A stretch of DNA of 12,647 nt from Rubritepida sp. (GTDB lineage: Bacteria > Pseudomonadota > Alphaproteobacteria > Acetobacterales > Acetobacteraceae). The notes beneath the pieces were generated by a model. It was not told the origin of the DNA. It saw only the letters and a list, made by a program, of their open reading frames with translations, and did not search any database. Below, one piece after another: positions 5,480 through 12,270 of the stretch (position 1 is its first letter; each line of letters opens with the position of its first letter). The stretch spans positions 1 through 12,647 of the forward strand of contig SKWC01000324.1 of NCBI GenBank assembly GCA_007129145.1. The letters run 5' to 3'. A program made the translations under genes and the position numbers.

Positions 5480-7126
5480 ATGCTCCGCCTGTCCGAATTG
5501 CGCCTGCCGCTCGACCACCCGCCCGAGGCGCTGGCCGCCACCCTCGCCGCGCGGCTGCGCATCGCCCCGGGCGCCATCCGCGCCATGACCGTGGCCCGCC
5601 GCGCCTGGGATGCGCGCAAGCGCTCGGCCATCGAGCTCGTCTACACCCTTGACTTCACCGTGGCCGACGAGGCCGCGCTGCTTCGCGGCGCAGCGCGCAT
5701 CCCCGGCCTCGCCAACCGCCTCGCCCCCACGCCAGACACCGCCTACCGCCATGTCGCCCGCGCGCCCAACGCGCCCTTCCAGCGCCCCGTCGTCATCGGC
5801 ACCGGCCCCTGCGGAATCTTCGCCGCGCTGATCCTGGCCGAGATGGGCTTCCGCCCCATCATCCTCGACCGCGGCAAGGTGGTGCGCGAACGCACCAAGG
5901 ACACCTGGGCATTGTGGCGCCGCGGCGTCCTGACCCCCGAGAGCAACGTCCAATATGGCGAGGGCGGCGCGGGCACCTTCAGCGACGGCAAGCTCTATTC
6001 CGGCATCAAGGCCCCCGAATCGGTCAGTCGCAAGGTGCTGACGGAATTCGTCGCCGCCGGCGCGCCAGAGGAAATCCTCTGGGTCGCCAAGCCGCATATC
6101 GGCACCTTCCGCCTGGTCACCATGGTCGAGAGCCTGCGCGCCAAGATCGAGGCGCTGGGCGGCGAATACCGCTTCGGCACCAAGGTGACCGACCTGCTGA
6201 TCGAGACCAGGCGCGGCGGGACGCGGCGCCTCGCGGGCGTGGTCACCGAAGCGGGCGAGACCATCGCAACGCGCCACGCCGTGCTCGCCATCGGCCATTC
6301 CGCCCGCGACACCTTCGCCATGCTCCACGGCCGCGGCGTGCACATCGAGGCCAAGCCCTTTTCCATCGGCGTGCGGATCGAGCATCCGCAATCCATCATC
6401 GACCGCGCCCGCTTCGGCGATTTCGCGAAGCACCCAATCCTGGGTGCCGCCGACTACAAGCTGGTCCACCACGCCAGCACCGGCCGCAGCGTCTATTCCT
6501 TCTGCATGTGCCCGGGCGGGACGGTGGTGGCCGCCGCCAGCGAGGAAGGCCGCGTCGTCACCAACGGCATGAGCCAGTATTCGCGCGCCGAGCGCAACGC
6601 CAACGCCGGCATCGTCGTCGGCATCACGCCCGAACAGGACTACCCGGGCCACCCGCTCGCCGGCATCGCCTTCCAGCGCCACTGGGAGGAGCGCGCCTTC
6701 GCCGCCGGCGGCGGGGACTACCGTGCCCCGGCCCAGCGCGTGGGGGATTTCCTGGCCGGCCGGCCCTCGACCCACCTCGGCACCGCGGCCCCCTCCTACA
6801 AGCCGGGCGTCACGCCCACGGACCTGTCGCTCTGCCTGCCCGATTTCGCCATCACCGCCATCCGCGAGGCGCTGCCCGCCTTCGGCCGCAGCATCCAGGG
6901 CTTCGACATGGAGGATGCGGTGATGACCGGGGTCGAGACGCGCACCTCCTCGCCGGTGCGTATCCGCCGCGGCGCCGACCACCAGAGCGTGAACACCGAA
7001 GGCCTCTACCCGGCCGGCGAGGGCGCGGGCTATGCGGGGGGCATCTTCTCGGCCGGGGTGGACGGCATCCGCGTCGCCGAGGCGCTGGGCCGGGCCATGG
7101 CGGAGCGCGACAGCGCCGCCGCCTGA
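5480..7126 (+). CDS. Uncharacterised FAD-dependent dehydrogenase (COG2509-like)
   Basis: Predicted soluble flavoprotein of the uncharacterised FAD-dependent dehydrogenase family (COG2509); substrate and partner are unknown. From the ATG at 5480 it has 548 residues, beginning MLRLSELRLPLDHPPEALAA. Residues 1-100 form a small N-terminal domain typical of this family. A dinucleotide-binding motif GTGPCGIFAALILAEMGF (about 107-124) ends in a beta strand with acid, ILDRG. GEGGAGTFSDGKLYSGI (about 160-176) is the conserved flavin-proximal segment, and the C-terminal GEGAGYAGGIFSAGVDGIRV is the second FAD-contact motif. An in-frame ATG at 5471 and another at 5417 are alternative starts; 5480 aligns best with the family N-terminus, and only a weak GAG precedes it. 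It is transcribed divergently from rplU and convergently with the next gene, so it is probably monocistronic. Confidence 0.88.
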   Translation: MLRLSELRLPLDHPPEALAATLAARLRIAPGAIRAMTVARRAWDARKRSAIELVYTLDFTVADEAALLRGAARIPGLANRLAPTPDTAYRHVARAPNAPFQRPVVIGTGPCGIFAALILAEMGFRPIILDRGKVVRERTKDTWALWRRGVLTPESNVQYGEGGAGTFSDGKLYSGIKAPESVSRKVLTEFVAAGAPEEILWVAKPHIGTFRLVTMVESLRAKIEALGGEYRFGTKVTDLLIETRRGGTRRLAGVVTEAGETIATRHAVLAIGHSARDTFAMLHGRGVHIEAKPFSIGVRIEHPQSIIDRARFGDFAKHPILGAADYKLVHHASTGRSVYSFCMCPGGTVVAAASEEGRVVTNGMSQYSRAERNANAGIVVGITPEQDYPGHPLAGIAFQRHWEERAFAAGGGDYRAPAQRVGDFLAGRPSTHLGTAAPSYKPGVTPTDLSLCLPDFAITAIREALPAFGRSIQGFDMEDAVMTGVETRTSSPVRIRRGADHQSVNTEGLYPAGEGAGYAGGIFSAGVDGIRVAEALGRAMAERDSAAA

Positions 7127-7143
7127 CCCGAGCAGCGCGCGCC

Positions 7144-8115
7144 TCAATCCGGGCGGATGTTGTTCTCGCGCACCACCTGGCCCCACAGCGCGATCTGCCG
7201 GCGGATGAAGGGCCCGAACACCGCCTCGCCCTGCGGGTCGAGGTCGATGCCCAGGGCCAGCACGCGCGCGCGCACCTCCGGCACATCCAGCGCCGCGCGG
7301 ACGGCCGCCTCCATGCGCTGCTTGATCGGCTCGGGGATTCCGGCCGGCCCCAGGAAGCCCCAGAAGGCACGAGCATCGATCCCTGGCACGCCCAGTTCCT
7401 GCAGCGTCGGCACATCGGCCATGCTGGGCGAGCGCGTGCTGGCAGTCTGCGCCAGCGGCAACACGGCGCCGGCATCGATGGGCGCGCCCAGCGCCGGGCG
7501 GGTGGCGATGGGCATGTCCACCTCCCCGGCCATGGCGGCGGCCGCCAGCGGCCCGCCACCGCGATAGGGCACGTGCACCAGCTGCAACCCGGTGGCGCGC
7601 TGCATCAGCACCATCGTCAGATGCGCGAGCGACCCATTGCCGATGCTGCCATAGGTCAGGGTGTCTGGCTGGGCACGGGCGCGCTCGGCCATCTCGGCAA
7701 AGGTGCGGAAGGGACGGTCGCGATGCACCGTCAGTACCATGGGCGCCGTGCCGAACAGCAGCAGCGGCGTCATCGCCTCGGTCTCGAAGCCCATGTTGGG
7801 CTGTAAAGCCGGGTTAACCGCATGGGTGTCGAAGACCAGCACCCAGGAATTGCCGTCGGGCGCGCTGCGCGCCACCTGCCCGGTGCCGAGCGAGCCCGAG
7901 GCGCCGGCGCGATTCTCCACCACGACGGGCACGCCCAGCGTCTCGGTTAGATGCGGCTGCATCAGCCGCGACAGCGCATCGGTGCTGCCGCCCGGCGGGA
8001 AGGGGGCGATGATGCGGATGGGACCCGAAGGCCAGGCTGGCTGGGCCATCACGGCAGGGCTGGCGAGAAGCGCCCCCGCCCCGCCCAGCAGGGCGCGGCG
8101 ATGATATGCGGACAT
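7144..8115 (-). CDS. Bug/TctC-family tripartite tricarboxylate transporter substrate-binding protein
   Basis: Periplasmic binding protein of the Bug (TctC) family, which captures small carboxylates or other organic anions for TctAB-type permeases. The mature part has the diagnostic IRIIAPFPPGGSTDALSRLM (residues 33-52), VVVENRAGASGSLGTGQVA and VPYRGGGPLAAAAMAGEVDM. The 323-residue length is normal. The start at 8115 has a strong GGAGG 7 bases upstream. The N-terminus MSAYHRRALLGGAGALLASP followed by AVMAQ looks like a Tat or Sec signal peptide cleaved near AVMA-Q (residue 24). No TctA or TctB gene lies nearby, so this is an orphan receptor, as is frequent for this expanded family; the ligand cannot be told from sequence. 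It ends 17 bases from the convergent FAD gene. Confidence 0.93.
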   Translation of the reverse strand: MSAYHRRALLGGAGALLASPAVMAQPAWPSGPIRIIAPFPPGGSTDALSRLMQPHLTETLGVPVVVENRAGASGSLGTGQVARSAPDGNSWVLVFDTHAVNPALQPNMGFETEAMTPLLLFGTAPMVLTVHRDRPFRTFAEMAERARAQPDTLTYGSIGNGSLAHLTMVLMQRATGLQLVHVPYRGGGPLAAAAMAGEVDMPIATRPALGAPIDAGAVLPLAQTASTRSPSMADVPTLQELGVPGIDARAFWGFLGPAGIPEPIKQRMEAAVRAALDVPEVRARVLALGIDLDPQGEAVFGPFIRRQIALWGQVVRENNIRPD

Positions 8116-8142
8116 GTGTTCCTCCAGTTTTTTTGCCCGCGC

Positions 8143-8171
8143 ATTCTTTCGGCTTGGGGCTCGGCACGCAA
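8143..8171 (-). promoter_or_regulatory. Candidate promoter for the Bug-family gene
   Basis: In the 137-base divergent gap, the minus strand has TTGCGT (8171-8166), a 17-base spacer and AAGAAT (8148-8143), placed about 28 bases before the ATG. Each hexamer matches the consensus at three to four positions, so this is tentative. Confidence 0.3.
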
Positions 8172-8205
8172 CTGCCGCCTGCCCATGCCTTCGGACTTGT
8201 CCTTC

Positions 8206-8220
8206 CGCCCCGGAGGGGCG
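8206..8220. other. Perfect 6-bp inverted repeat upstream of the GST gene
   Basis: CGCCCC-GGA-GGGGCG lies 32 bases before the GST start, in the divergent region shared with the Bug-family gene. It has no T-run and is not a terminator. It could be a hairpin in the GST leader or an operator half-site pair; nothing further supports either. Confidence 0.3.
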
Positions 8221-8252
8221 CAGGCTGGCGCGCAACGCAAGGAGGCACGCCC

Positions 8253-8894
8253 ATGACCATCCCCCCCGCCCTGCGCCTGCTCGGCCGGCGCGACGCCTTC
8301 AACGTGCGCAAGGTTCTGTGGCTGCTCGACGAACTGGGCGAGCGCTACAACCAGGAGGATTGGGGCCGCGGCCATCGCTCGACCGACGACCCGGAATTCC
8401 TTGCGCTGAACCCGCTGGGCACCGTCCCGGTGCTGGTGGATGGCGCGGCGGTGCTGCGGGAATCCCATGTCATCATGCGCTACCTGGCCGACACCCGCGG
8501 CCGCGACGACCTGCTGCCCCGCGCGCCCTATGCCCGCGCCCCGGTCGAGGCCTGGATGGATTGGGTGGCCTATGAGATGACCATCCCCATGCGGCTGGGT
8601 TACCTGGGTGGCGTTCTGGGCCTCACCCCCTGGAACGGGCCGGGCATGCCGGAGCTTGGCCGGCGCGAATACGCCGTGCGCATGGCCGTGCTGGACAGGG
8701 CGCTGACGCAGGGCGGCCCCTATCTGGCGGGCGACGCCTTCACCCTGGCCGACATCCCCGCGGGCATGGCGGCGCATCGCTGGGCCGTGGTGCGGGGGCC
8801 CCAGGACCCGGCCCTGCCCGCGCTGGGCGCCTGGCTCGACCGGCTCAATGAGCGCCCGGGCTTCCGGGCGCACATCCGCAACGGCCTGCCCTGA
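8253..8894 (+). CDS. Glutathione S-transferase family protein (GstB-like)
   Basis: Cytosolic GST-fold protein of 213 residues. The N-terminal thioredoxin-like domain (about 6-82) shows GRRDAFNVRKVLWLLDELGE (11-30), cis-proline loop GTVPVL (56-61) and the glutathione gamma-glutamyl contact RES (69-71). The helical C-terminal domain includes WMDWVAYEM and GDAFTLADIPAGMAAHRW, the usual N-capping region, and ends LNERPGFRAHI. The start at 8253 has GGAGG 7 bases upstream; the frame extends to 8106, but the extra 49 residues lack family character. Compared with E. coli GstB as I recall it (GRNNSTNVKK), the serine position is Ala15 here, so ordinary thiol activation may be altered. It is divergent from the binding-protein gene and its stop codon nearly touches that of the TRAP permease. 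Substrate unknown. Confidence 0.92.
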   Translation: MTIPPALRLLGRRDAFNVRKVLWLLDELGERYNQEDWGRGHRSTDDPEFLALNPLGTVPVLVDGAAVLRESHVIMRYLADTRGRDDLLPRAPYARAPVEAWMDWVAYEMTIPMRLGYLGGVLGLTPWNGPGMPELGRREYAVRMAVLDRALTQGGPYLAGDAFTLADIPAGMAAHRWAVVRGPQDPALPALGAWLDRLNERPGFRAHIRNGLP

Positions 8895-8909
8895 GCCTCA
8901 GCCCAGGGC
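8888..8909. other. Inverted repeat at the convergent gene ends (GST / TRAP permease)
   Basis: GCCCTG (8888-8893) pairs with CAGGGC (8904-8909) around a 10-base loop, and inside it CTGAG-C-CTCAG (8891-8901) contains both stop codons, TGA on plus and TGA on minus. Only three bases separate the two genes. No T-run follows on either strand, so it is at best a partial bidirectional terminator. Confidence 0.3.
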
Positions 8910-11006
8910 GGCCGCGCCCCTCCGCGCCCGCACCAGGTTCAGCGCCATCACCGCCACGAAAACGGCAAGCGCGGCGTAGTTGATCACATCACCGAAGGGC
9001 ACGATCAGCACGAAGCCCGCCGCCGCCATCAGCAACCGCTCCAGCGTGTTCAGCCGCGCCTCCGCGAAACCCTCGATCGCCGCCGACAGCGCATAGATGC
9101 CCGGAAGGGCGAAGGCCGCGATGGACAGCTGCACCCAGATGTCGGTGGTGATGAAGGGCTGGTAGGCCATGATCAACGGCACAAAATACAGCGACTTGGC
9201 CAGCCGCCACGCCACGAAGCCCGACGCCATAGGGGAGGCCTTGGCGATCGCGGCCGCCGCATAGGCCGGAATGCAGACCGGCGGCGTGACGTTGCTGTCC
9301 TGGCTGAGCCAGAAGATGATCAGATGCGCCGACAGCAGCGCCATCAGCGCGGCACCTTGTGCCAGCGTGGCGTCGAAGATCTGCCCGCGCATGTCGGGCG
9401 GGATGTTCGCCAGCAGCCGCGCCGCATCGGCCGGGTCCAACCCGGTGCCTGGCGGCGGCATGGTGATGTCGGGCGCGGCCAGCATGGCCACGACCCGCAG
9501 CATGTCGGGAATGTTGCCAGCCACCAGCTGCGCCTGCGCCGTGGCCGACAGGATCATGTCTGCCAGCGCCGGCGCCGACAGCGTAGCCAGCACCACATAG
9601 CTTGCAGTGACCGGCAGCGCCGCCCCCAGCACCAGCGAGGCGATGGCGATCAGCACCAGCGCGATCGCGAGATTCCCGCCCGCCCAGGCCTCGATCATGA
9701 TGGAGAAGACGTTGCCCAGCCCCGTCGTCGCCACCGCCGAGATGAGGATGCCGATGCCCACGAGCAGCACCGCGGTCGGCGCCATGGTCCGCGCGCCCAG
9801 CCACAGCGCCTCCAGGATGCGACGCGGGCCCATCGGCGTGTCGGAGATCCAGGACACGACCACCACGGCCAGCGTCGCGGCGCCGGCCGCATAGGCGGGG
9901 CCCACGCCGGTGAACAGCAGGTAGATCAGCACGCTGAAGGGAATGAGGAAGGGCAGGCCGCGGCGGCGCACCGTCTCCCACAGCGGTGGCGCGTCCTCGT
10001 CCACGAAGCGGATGTCGTGGCGCTTGGCGTGGATGCGCACACCCACCGCGATGCCGAAGAAGAAGATCAGCGCCGGCACCACCGAGACGGCCGCGATGGT
10101 CAGGTAGGGCACCCCCGTGAAGGACGCCATGATGAAGGCGCCCGCACCCATGATGGGCGGCAGGATTCCGCCGCCCGTGCTGGAAGCGGTCTCCACCCCC
10201 GCGGCGAAATGCGGCTTGAAGCCGGCCTTCTTCATCAGCGGGATGGTGACCGCACCGGTCGAGGTGACATTGGCCACCGCCGAGCCCGAGATGGTGCCCG
10301 ACAGCGCCGAAGCGATGACGGCCACGAAGCCCGGACCGCCCTGCAGACGCTTGGCGATGGCGCGCCCGAGATCCAGCACGAAGCGGTCGGCGCCGGAGAC
10401 CTGCAGGAAGGCGCCGAAAATGATGAACATCGCCACCAGATTCCAGGAAATCAGCGCGATGTTCCCGAACATCCCGTCATCGGAATAGAAGGTTCGGAAC
10501 AGGGTGATTTCGAGCGAAAGTCCCGGGAAGCGCAGCACCCCGGTCAGCCACGACCCCCAGAGCGTGACATAGGTGAAGCCCAGGATGCACAGGATGGGCA
10601 CCACGATGCCCGTGGTGCGCCTGATGAGTTCGAGGGCGATCACCGGGGCTGCGATGGTGAACACCCAGTCGTACCAGAGGAACTCGCTGCCGCGCGCGTA
10701 GAACGCCACCTCCCCCGCGATGAGGTAGACGGCGCAGCCCACCGCCATGAGCGCGATGCCGATGTCGATGACCAGCGCCGCCCAGCCGCGGAACCCGTCG
10801 CCGCGGAATATGGGCCAGGCCAGCGCGCCGATCACGGCGAAGCCCGCGAAATGGATGACCGAGGCCCGCAGCTCGCTCATCACCCCGAAGGTGTTGAGCC
10901 ATAGGTGCCAGGCAGAGAGGATCACGCCGGCCCAGAAGAGAAACCGCGCGACGAGGGATCCCTCGCCGCGCAGCTTCCCTTGAGCCGCTTCGGTGGAGCT
11001 GCTCAC
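8898..11006 (-). CDS. TRAP transporter fused permease (4TM/12TM, TAXI type)
   Basis: Inner-membrane permease of a tripartite ATP-independent periplasmic transporter, with the small (DctQ-like) and large (DctM-like) subunits fused in one 702-residue chain. Such carriers use a sodium or proton gradient to import organic anions delivered by the periplasmic receptor. Hydrophobic helices begin at about 20-46, 48-67, 76-98, 114-129 and 132-152 (small-subunit part). The large-subunit part includes the conserved SGTISGSAVANVTSTGAVTI (236-255) and ASSTGGGILPPIMGAGAFIM (274-293), then many further helices. The start is GTG at 11006-11004 with no clear Shine-Dalgarno, 7 bases after the TAXI stop codon, so translation is probably coupled to the upstream gene. 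Fused permeases normally partner TAXI receptors, matching the gene next to it. Confidence 0.93.
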   Translation of the reverse strand: MSSSTEAAQGKLRGEGSLVARFLFWAGVILSAWHLWLNTFGVMSELRASVIHFAGFAVIGALAWPIFRGDGFRGWAALVIDIGIALMAVGCAVYLIAGEVAFYARGSEFLWYDWVFTIAAPVIALELIRRTTGIVVPILCILGFTYVTLWGSWLTGVLRFPGLSLEITLFRTFYSDDGMFGNIALISWNLVAMFIIFGAFLQVSGADRFVLDLGRAIAKRLQGGPGFVAVIASALSGTISGSAVANVTSTGAVTIPLMKKAGFKPHFAAGVETASSTGGGILPPIMGAGAFIMASFTGVPYLTIAAVSVVPALIFFFGIAVGVRIHAKRHDIRFVDEDAPPLWETVRRRGLPFLIPFSVLIYLLFTGVGPAYAAGAATLAVVVVSWISDTPMGPRRILEALWLGARTMAPTAVLLVGIGILISAVATTGLGNVFSIMIEAWAGGNLAIALVLIAIASLVLGAALPVTASYVVLATLSAPALADMILSATAQAQLVAGNIPDMLRVVAMLAAPDITMPPPGTGLDPADAARLLANIPPDMRGQIFDATLAQGAALMALLSAHLIIFWLSQDSNVTPPVCIPAYAAAAIAKASPMASGFVAWRLAKSLYFVPLIMAYQPFITTDIWVQLSIAAFALPGIYALSAAIEGFAEARLNTLERLLMAAAGFVLIVPFGDVINYAALAVFVAVMALNLVRARRGAAALG

Positions 11007-11013
11007 GCGGGGA

Positions 11014-12024
11014 TCAGACCGGGCGGATGCGCTCCGGAATGGTCAGCCCGCGCTCCTCATAGAAGCGGGCCGCCCCCGGGTGCAGCGGGTTCACCAGGCC
11101 GTTCATCGCGGTCTCCAGCTGGATCTCGCGCGTCGCGGCATGGATGCCGTTGAGGAAGGGCAGGTTCTCGAAGATCGCCTTGGTGATCTCATACACGTCA
11201 TCGGCCGGGACCGAGGCGTTCACCGCCAGGAAGTTCGGCTGCACGATGGTCGGCGTGGGCTCGGCGAGGTTCGGGTAGGAGTTCGCCGGGATGGTCGTCG
11301 GCGTGTACAGCCCATTGCCGCCATCGGCCCGCGCCGCCTGCTCCGGCGTGAAGGACAGCAGCCGGAACTCGGCCGCCTGGCGGGCGAAGATCTGCGTCAC
11401 CGCCGAGACGGGGATGCCGCCGCCCGGGTTGGAGCCGTCCAGGGTGCCGGACATCAGCCCCTCGGCCGACGGGCCGAAGCCCTGGAACACCAGGTCGAAA
11501 TACTCCTCGGGGTTGGCGATGCCGAGGTTGGCAAAGATGAAGCGGTTGGAGAACTCGGTGCCCGAGTTGCGCGCGCCGATCGAGAAGCGGCGGCCGCGCA
11601 GTTGCTCGAGGTCGGCGATGGTGCCCGTGGGCGCGAGGCTGCGGCGCTGCACGAAGTGCTCGACATTGCCCCAGATGTTCATGATGGAGCGGATGTTCGC
11701 CTGCGGGCCGGCCGAGGCCACCGGGCCGCTGCCGTCGCGCGCATACACGCCGAACAGGCCCTGCATGATGGCGAACTGGGCCTGGTTCTCGCGCAGCAGG
11801 CGCACATTCTCGCCCGAGCCGGCCGAGGAGATCGCCGACATGTCGATGCCGCGCTGGGCGGTGAGGCGCAGCTTCACCAGCGTCGCGAAGGCCACGCCCA
11901 CCGGGTAGTAGGTGCCCGCGATGCCGGCGGTGGCGAGGATGTAATCGCGGGTCTGGGCGCGCGCAACGCGGGGCGCGGCAAGCGCGGCGGCGCCCCCGGC
12001 GAGGAGGGTACGGCGGGTGGTCAT
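11014..12024 (-). CDS. TAXI-family TRAP transporter solute-binding protein
   Basis: Periplasmic receptor of the TAXI (TRAP-associated extracytoplasmic immunogenic) family that feeds the fused permease encoded just downstream. The 336 residues start MTTRRTLLAGGAAALAAPRV; with ARA it reads as a signal peptide with a twin arginine at 4-5 and cleavage near ARA-Q (residue 23). Family features are ILATAGIAGTYYPVGVAFAT (29-48), SSAGSGENVRLLRENQAQFA, and RRFSIGARNSGTEFSNRFIF in the central domain. The start at 12024 has GGGAG 7 bases upstream; an in-frame ATG at 12087 would add 21 residues before the signal peptide and is less likely. First gene of a two-gene operon; the 153-base region between it and the tRNA gene holds a long hairpin. 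Known TAXI ligands are few (glutamate/glutamine in one case), so the substrate here is open. Confidence 0.95.
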   Translation of the reverse strand: MTTRRTLLAGGAAALAAPRVARAQTRDYILATAGIAGTYYPVGVAFATLVKLRLTAQRGIDMSAISSAGSGENVRLLRENQAQFAIMQGLFGVYARDGSGPVASAGPQANIRSIMNIWGNVEHFVQRRSLAPTGTIADLEQLRGRRFSIGARNSGTEFSNRFIFANLGIANPEEYFDLVFQGFGPSAEGLMSGTLDGSNPGGGIPVSAVTQIFARQAAEFRLLSFTPEQAARADGGNGLYTPTTIPANSYPNLAEPTPTIVQPNFLAVNASVPADDVYEITKAIFENLPFLNGIHAATREIQLETAMNGLVNPLHPGAARFYEERGLTIPERIRPV

Positions 12025-12050
12025 GGCGGTTCTCCCATGCTGGTGGAGAC

Positions 12051-12082
12051 GCGCGGGCCGGGTATGGCCGCCCTGCCCGCGC
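12051..12082 (-). other. Long GC hairpin in the leader of the TAXI-TRAP operon
   Basis: GCGCGGGC (12051-12058) is perfectly complementary to GCCCGCGC (12075-12082). Inside it, after one mismatch, GGG (12060-12062) pairs with CCC (12071-12073), leaving an 8-base loop. It lies 26 bases before the TAXI start codon. No T-run follows on the minus strand, so it is not an intrinsic terminator; it may be a structured mRNA leader or a protein-binding palindrome. Confidence 0.5.
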
Positions 12083-12177
12083 TTCATGGCGCGCGATGTA
12101 ACCCCCGAAGCCGCATCTTACAAGCCGTCCATGGATCAACCAGCCGCCGCCGCGGGGAATGAAGCTGGAATGGCAGA

Positions 12178-12254
12178 TGGTAGCGGCGAGCGGACTTGAA
12201 CCGCTGACCCCGGCATTATGAGTGCCGTGCTCTAACCAGCTGAGCTACGCCGCC
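12178..12254 (-). tRNA. tRNA-Met (CAU), elongator type
   Basis: The 77-base minus-strand sequence folds as a complete tRNA: acceptor GGCGGCG with CGCCGCT, D-arm GCTC...GAGC, anticodon stem CGGCA/TGCCG with loop CTCATAA (anticodon CAT at 12220-12218), five-base variable region GGGTC, T-arm AGCGG-TTCAAGT-CCGCT, discriminator A and encoded CCA (12180-12178). The D-arm and anticodon region match E. coli elongator tRNA-Met as I recall it (AGAGCA...CTCATAA...GGGTCA). An initiator is disfavoured by the absence of the three G:C pairs at the anticodon-stem base. The first acceptor pair is G1:U72, a wobble. A lysidine-modified tRNA-Ile2 cannot be fully excluded. It begins 16 bases after the mnmA stop codon and may be co-transcribed with it. 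Confidence 0.95.
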
Positions 12255-12270
12255 ATCCAGGCCGCAGCGT

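Noticed and set aside
5144..7186. 680-codon minus-strand frame opposite the FAD dehydrogenase
   Set aside because: Gly/Ala/Asp/Arg-rich shadow. The opposite frame has intact flavin motifs, and this one overlaps rplU and its promoter.
5914..7806. 630-codon plus-strand frame overlapping the FAD gene and the binding-protein gene
   Set aside because: Arg/Pro/His-rich out-of-frame product crossing two convergent real genes.
8127..8134. Run of T after the binding-protein start region, as a possible terminator
   Set aside because: No stable stem precedes it on the plus strand; on the minus strand it is an A-run just upstream of the ribosome-binding site.
8141..8197. Imperfect repeat (GCGCATTCTTTCGG and GCCCATGCCTTCGG) in the divergent region
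   Set aside because: Only 11 of 14 positions agree and the context is short and GC-rich; could easily be chance.
9324..10904. 526-codon plus-strand frame opposite the TRAP permease
   Set aside because: Gln/Arg/His-rich antisense shadow; the minus strand encodes the membrane helices and TRAP signatures.
12178..12254. tRNA-Met as an integration site for a transferred TAXI-TRAP island
   Set aside because: I saw no integrase and no second copy of the tRNA 3' end in the window; base composition matches the neighbours.
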